Source of the DNA: an uncultured Sphingobium sp.
GTDB lineage: Bacteria > Pseudomonadota > Alphaproteobacteria > Sphingomonadales > Sphingomonadaceae
Assembly: GCA_913773715.1 (NCBI GenBank)
Contig: CAJYHD010000129.1
Span: forward strand, 1-6,874
DNA: 6,874 bases
Reading direction: 5' to 3'
In this document: piece by piece, positions 5,868-6,874 of the stretch
Layout: each line of letters begins with the position of its first letter
How positions within the stretch are numbered: the first letter of the stretch is position 1
Position numbers and translations under genes: made by a program
Notes under the pieces: model-generated
What the model was told of the DNA's origin: nothing
Database searches by the model: none
What the model saw: only the letters and a program-made list of their open reading frames with translations

Positions 5868-6542
5868 TTATGCAAGAAAGCGGCCAGCATCAAACATGAC
5901 CGCATTCATCCATTCGGCGTCCCAGGAACCGCCACTTTCGTCGTCTTGACGTCCTGACGTGAGGCCGAACAATCTCTCCAGCTTCCAGAGGAGAGCGGTT
6001 CGGTCTGGAGCTGGCAGGCAGATCGCCGCACCCTCGAGCTCGCTCACTTCGTCCATGAGGCGTTCGCTCTCTTTCGCGACCGCATCGATCCCGAGCCGCT
6101 GCTTTTCATCCACGTAGCGCAGCCACGCTGCCTTCACCTTGCCGGCCTCTCGGCGAAACAACGGCGAGACGTGGTCGTCCCATTCATCAGGCCGGAATGG
6201 CGAAAATGTGTGCGTCATCGTCCCGCCCTTCGTGGTGTCTATGTCGAAAGTAAGCTTGGGGCGAGGCGCGGTCTTCTGAAGCTTGGCCAGCAGAGGATCA
6301 TAAACTTGCGCGTCGAAGTCCGATGAGGCGCGCTCAGCTTTGGCCAACTTCTTTAGGGCACGCACCCAAGCCAAGCGCATCGCACGATCGCCTAGAGGAA
6401 GCGCGGAAGCGGTGGGGATGCTGGCAAGCGCAGCAGCGCCGAGGGCTAGGCCAGTGCCAGCAAACATCTGGCGTCTGGACAGGTCAGGTGAATATCCAGT
6501 TGGCGCAAGCGAGCGCCCACCGGTAAAGGCGGCTTCAGCCAT
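5868..6542 (-). CDS. Protein of unknown function with twin-arginine-like signal
   Basis: The 224-residue protein starts with a polar n-region, then SRRQMF (22-27) followed by a hydrophobic stretch GTGLALGAAALASI (29-42) and a possible AXA cleavage site after Ala47. This resembles a Tat export signal, although Met replaces the usual Phe/Leu after SRRx. The rest is charged, largely alpha-helical and coiled-coil-like (AKESERLMDEVSELEG, about 155-170), ending in PDRTALLWKLERLFG and WMNAVMFDAGRFLA. I recall similar proteins of unknown role near alphaproteobacterial prophage genes but cannot name the family. A GGAG ribosome binding site lies 7 bases upstream of the ATG. It is the most upstream minus-strand gene, 59 bp ahead of the MerR-like start and divergent from the ribbon-helix-helix gene, so it may be cargo or an early gene. 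If the signal is real, a folded product would be moved to the periplasm. Confidence 0.8.
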   Translation of the reverse strand: MAEAAFTGGRSLAPTGYSPDLSRRQMFAGTGLALGAAALASIPTASALPLGDRAMRLAWVRALKKLAKAERASSDFDAQVYDPLLAKLQKTAPRPKLTFDIDTTKGGTMTHTFSPFRPDEWDDHVSPLFRREAGKVKAAWLRYVDEKQRLGIDAVAKESERLMDEVSELEGAAICLPAPDRTALLWKLERLFGLTSGRQDDESGGSWDAEWMNAVMFDAGRFLA

Positions 6543-6586
6543 GGTCGATCTCCGTAGGATCGGTTGCGGTTAGAGCCGAGCGGTTG

Positions 6587-6615
6587 TTGGTAGCTTCCGT
6601 TCGGCTCGCTATTCT
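6587..6615 (+). promoter_or_regulatory. Candidate promoter of the ribbon-helix-helix gene
   Basis: TTGGTA (6587-6592) and TATTCT (6610-6615) are separated by exactly 17 bp, each matching the sigma-70 consensus at four of six positions. Transcription would start near 6622, leaving a leader of only about 8 bases before the ATG at 6630. This fits the lack of a Shine-Dalgarno sequence and suggests near-leaderless translation. Confidence 0.45.
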
Positions 6616-6625
6616 GTTAACAGAA
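6612..6625. promoter_or_regulatory. Operator 1: perfect 14-bp palindrome
   Basis: TTCTGTTAACAGAA is its own reverse complement. It overlaps the candidate -10 and start site of the ribbon-helix-helix gene and ends four bases before its ATG. Binding here would block transcription, so it is a natural autorepression site. A second near-copy lies 32 bp downstream. Confidence 0.65.
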
Positions 6626-6629
6626 CTGT

Positions 6630-6818
6630 ATGAGCGCGGCAAGTTCTGATAACAAAAGCTCCAAGCGTCCGGGGCAATCGGGAACGTTAGTCGGAGTTCG
6701 TCTTCAGCCAGATCAGCTCGCGCTGCTTGATGCGTGGATCGCGCGCCAATCGGAGGCGATGACGCGACCAGAGGCGATTAGGCACATAATTGCACAGCGC
6801 GGCCTTGAAGAGAGCTAG
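6630..6818 (+). CDS. Ribbon-helix-helix DNA-binding protein
   Basis: The 62-residue protein has a disordered, polar N-terminus (residues 1-17) and then a complete ribbon-helix-helix fold of the CopG/Arc type: the beta-strand TLVGVRL (19-25) that would enter the major groove, helix A in PDQLALLDAWIARQ (27-40), and helix B in TRPEAIRHIIAQRGL (45-59), with the RPEAIRxII pattern typical of the family. It would act as a dimer. It is the only plus-strand protein gene here, divergent from the signal-bearing gene. Its control region carries a perfect palindrome plus a near-copy inside codons 5-10, suggesting autoregulation. No toxin gene follows within the 56 bases left in the window, so an antitoxin role can be neither supported nor excluded. 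No Shine-Dalgarno sequence is seen, but no alternative start exists in frame before the domain. Confidence 0.85.
   Translation: MSAASSDNKSSKRPGQSGTLVGVRLQPDQLALLDAWIARQSEAMTRPEAIRHIIAQRGLEES
6644..6657. promoter_or_regulatory. Operator 2: imperfect copy of the palindrome
   Basis: TTCTGATAACAAAA matches operator 1 at 12 of 14 positions. The centres of the two sites are 32 bp apart, close to three helical turns, so bound proteins would lie on the same DNA face. It lies within the start of the ribbon-helix-helix coding sequence, downstream of the promoter, where a repressor could act as a roadblock or help cooperative binding. Confidence 0.5.
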
Positions 6819-6821
6819 TTA

Positions 6822-6851
6822 ATGTTTCACAGCCTGTAGACCATGTTCCAC
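6822..6851 (+). repeat. Pair of ATGTTYCAC direct repeats at the right edge
   Basis: ATGTTTCAC (6822-6830) and ATGTTCCAC (6843-6851) differ at one position and are 21 bp apart, two helical turns. They lie just after the ribbon-helix-helix stop codon. Each resembles one half of a chromosomal parS-type site, but the palindromic partners are absent. They may be regulator sites for a gene beyond the window or a chance pair. Confidence 0.3.
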
Positions 6852-6874
6852 GGCAAAATCGGCACAAGTGTGGA

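Larger units (their letters stand above)
6543..6629. promoter_or_regulatory. Divergent intergenic control region
   Basis: This 87-bp stretch separates two divergently transcribed genes and must hold both promoters. Besides the operator near 6612, it contains three CGGTT repeats (6561, 6567, 6581) and a 7-bp inverted repeat, GAGCCGA at 6573-6579 with TCGGCTC at 6601-6607, centred between the two genes. No convincing promoter for the minus-strand gene could be assigned. Confidence 0.55.
124..6874. mobile_element. Left part of a tRNA-Gln-integrated prophage or capsid-encoding satellite
   Basis: The element begins beside the tRNA-Gln 3' end and runs off the right edge of the window. What is seen: an integrase, an HK97-type capsid, protease and portal, a MerR-like and a ribbon-helix-helix regulator, an S24/S26-like peptidase-domain protein and three proteins of unknown function. 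What is missing in the window: terminase, head-tail connectors, tail, lysis and replication genes, and the second attachment site. The head genes are in the order capsid, protease, portal along the transcript, as I recall for capsid-forming satellites and unlike standard HK97-type phages. Alternatives are a degraded prophage or a complete phage whose remaining genes lie to the right. Confidence 0.82.

Noticed and set aside
6823..6851. A chromosomal parS partition site
   Set aside because: TGTTTCAC and TGTTCCAC are only half-sites in direct orientation; the 16-bp palindrome required for ParB binding is absent.
130..6874. CRISPR array, insertion sequence or anti-phage defence genes
   Set aside because: No spaced direct-repeat array, transposase motif, or recognisable nuclease, helicase or toxin domain is seen; every long plausible frame is accounted for by the phage-like and regulatory genes listed.

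Overview
The window looks like the left end of an integrated prophage-like element in an alphaproteobacterium, most likely a sphingomonad. That assignment rests on the high G+C content and on the style of the encoded proteins; no marker gene in the window fixes the host. A complete tRNA-Gln(CUG) gene lies at 50-123. Six bases after its encoded CCA comes the stop codon of a tyrosine-recombinase integrase on the minus strand. This is the usual layout when an element has inserted into the 3' end of a tRNA gene. The second attachment site is not in the window, so the element continues past the right edge.

Almost everything from 6542 down to 130 is on the minus strand. In transcription order it holds: a protein with a twin-arginine-like signal (6542-5868); a MerR-like helix-turn-helix regulator (5808-5335); an HK97-type major capsid protein (5237-4017); an HK97-type prohead protease (4017-3475); a portal protein (3478-2306); an unrecognised 66-residue protein (2313-2113); a hydrophobic N-terminus joined to an S24/S26-like peptidase domain with Cys in the nucleophile position (2113-1400); an unrecognised 74-residue protein (1430-1206); and the integrase (1209-130). 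From capsid to integrase each stop codon overlaps the next start, so structural genes and integrase form one translationally coupled chain. A plus-strand ribbon-helix-helix regulator (6630-6818) is transcribed divergently from the signal-bearing gene.

The head module is in the order capsid, protease, portal. That is the reverse of the usual HK97-type order (terminase, portal, protease, capsid), and no terminase, connector or tail gene is visible. A compact capsid module joined to an integrase and small regulators resembles capsid-forming phage satellites (cf-PICI-like). A defective prophage, or a full phage whose other genes lie to the right, cannot be excluded from this window.

Two control regions stand out. 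A perfect 14-bp palindrome overlaps the likely -10 of the ribbon-helix-helix gene, and a 12/14 copy lies 32 bp downstream inside the coding sequence; together they suggest autoregulation. Ahead of the MerR-like gene, a 6-bp inverted repeat separated by 10 bp lies between a TTGACG -35 and a widely spaced -10, as in MerR-type promoters. The only intergenic stretches are short: 1-49, 5238-5334, 5809-5867, 6543-6629 and 6819-6874.
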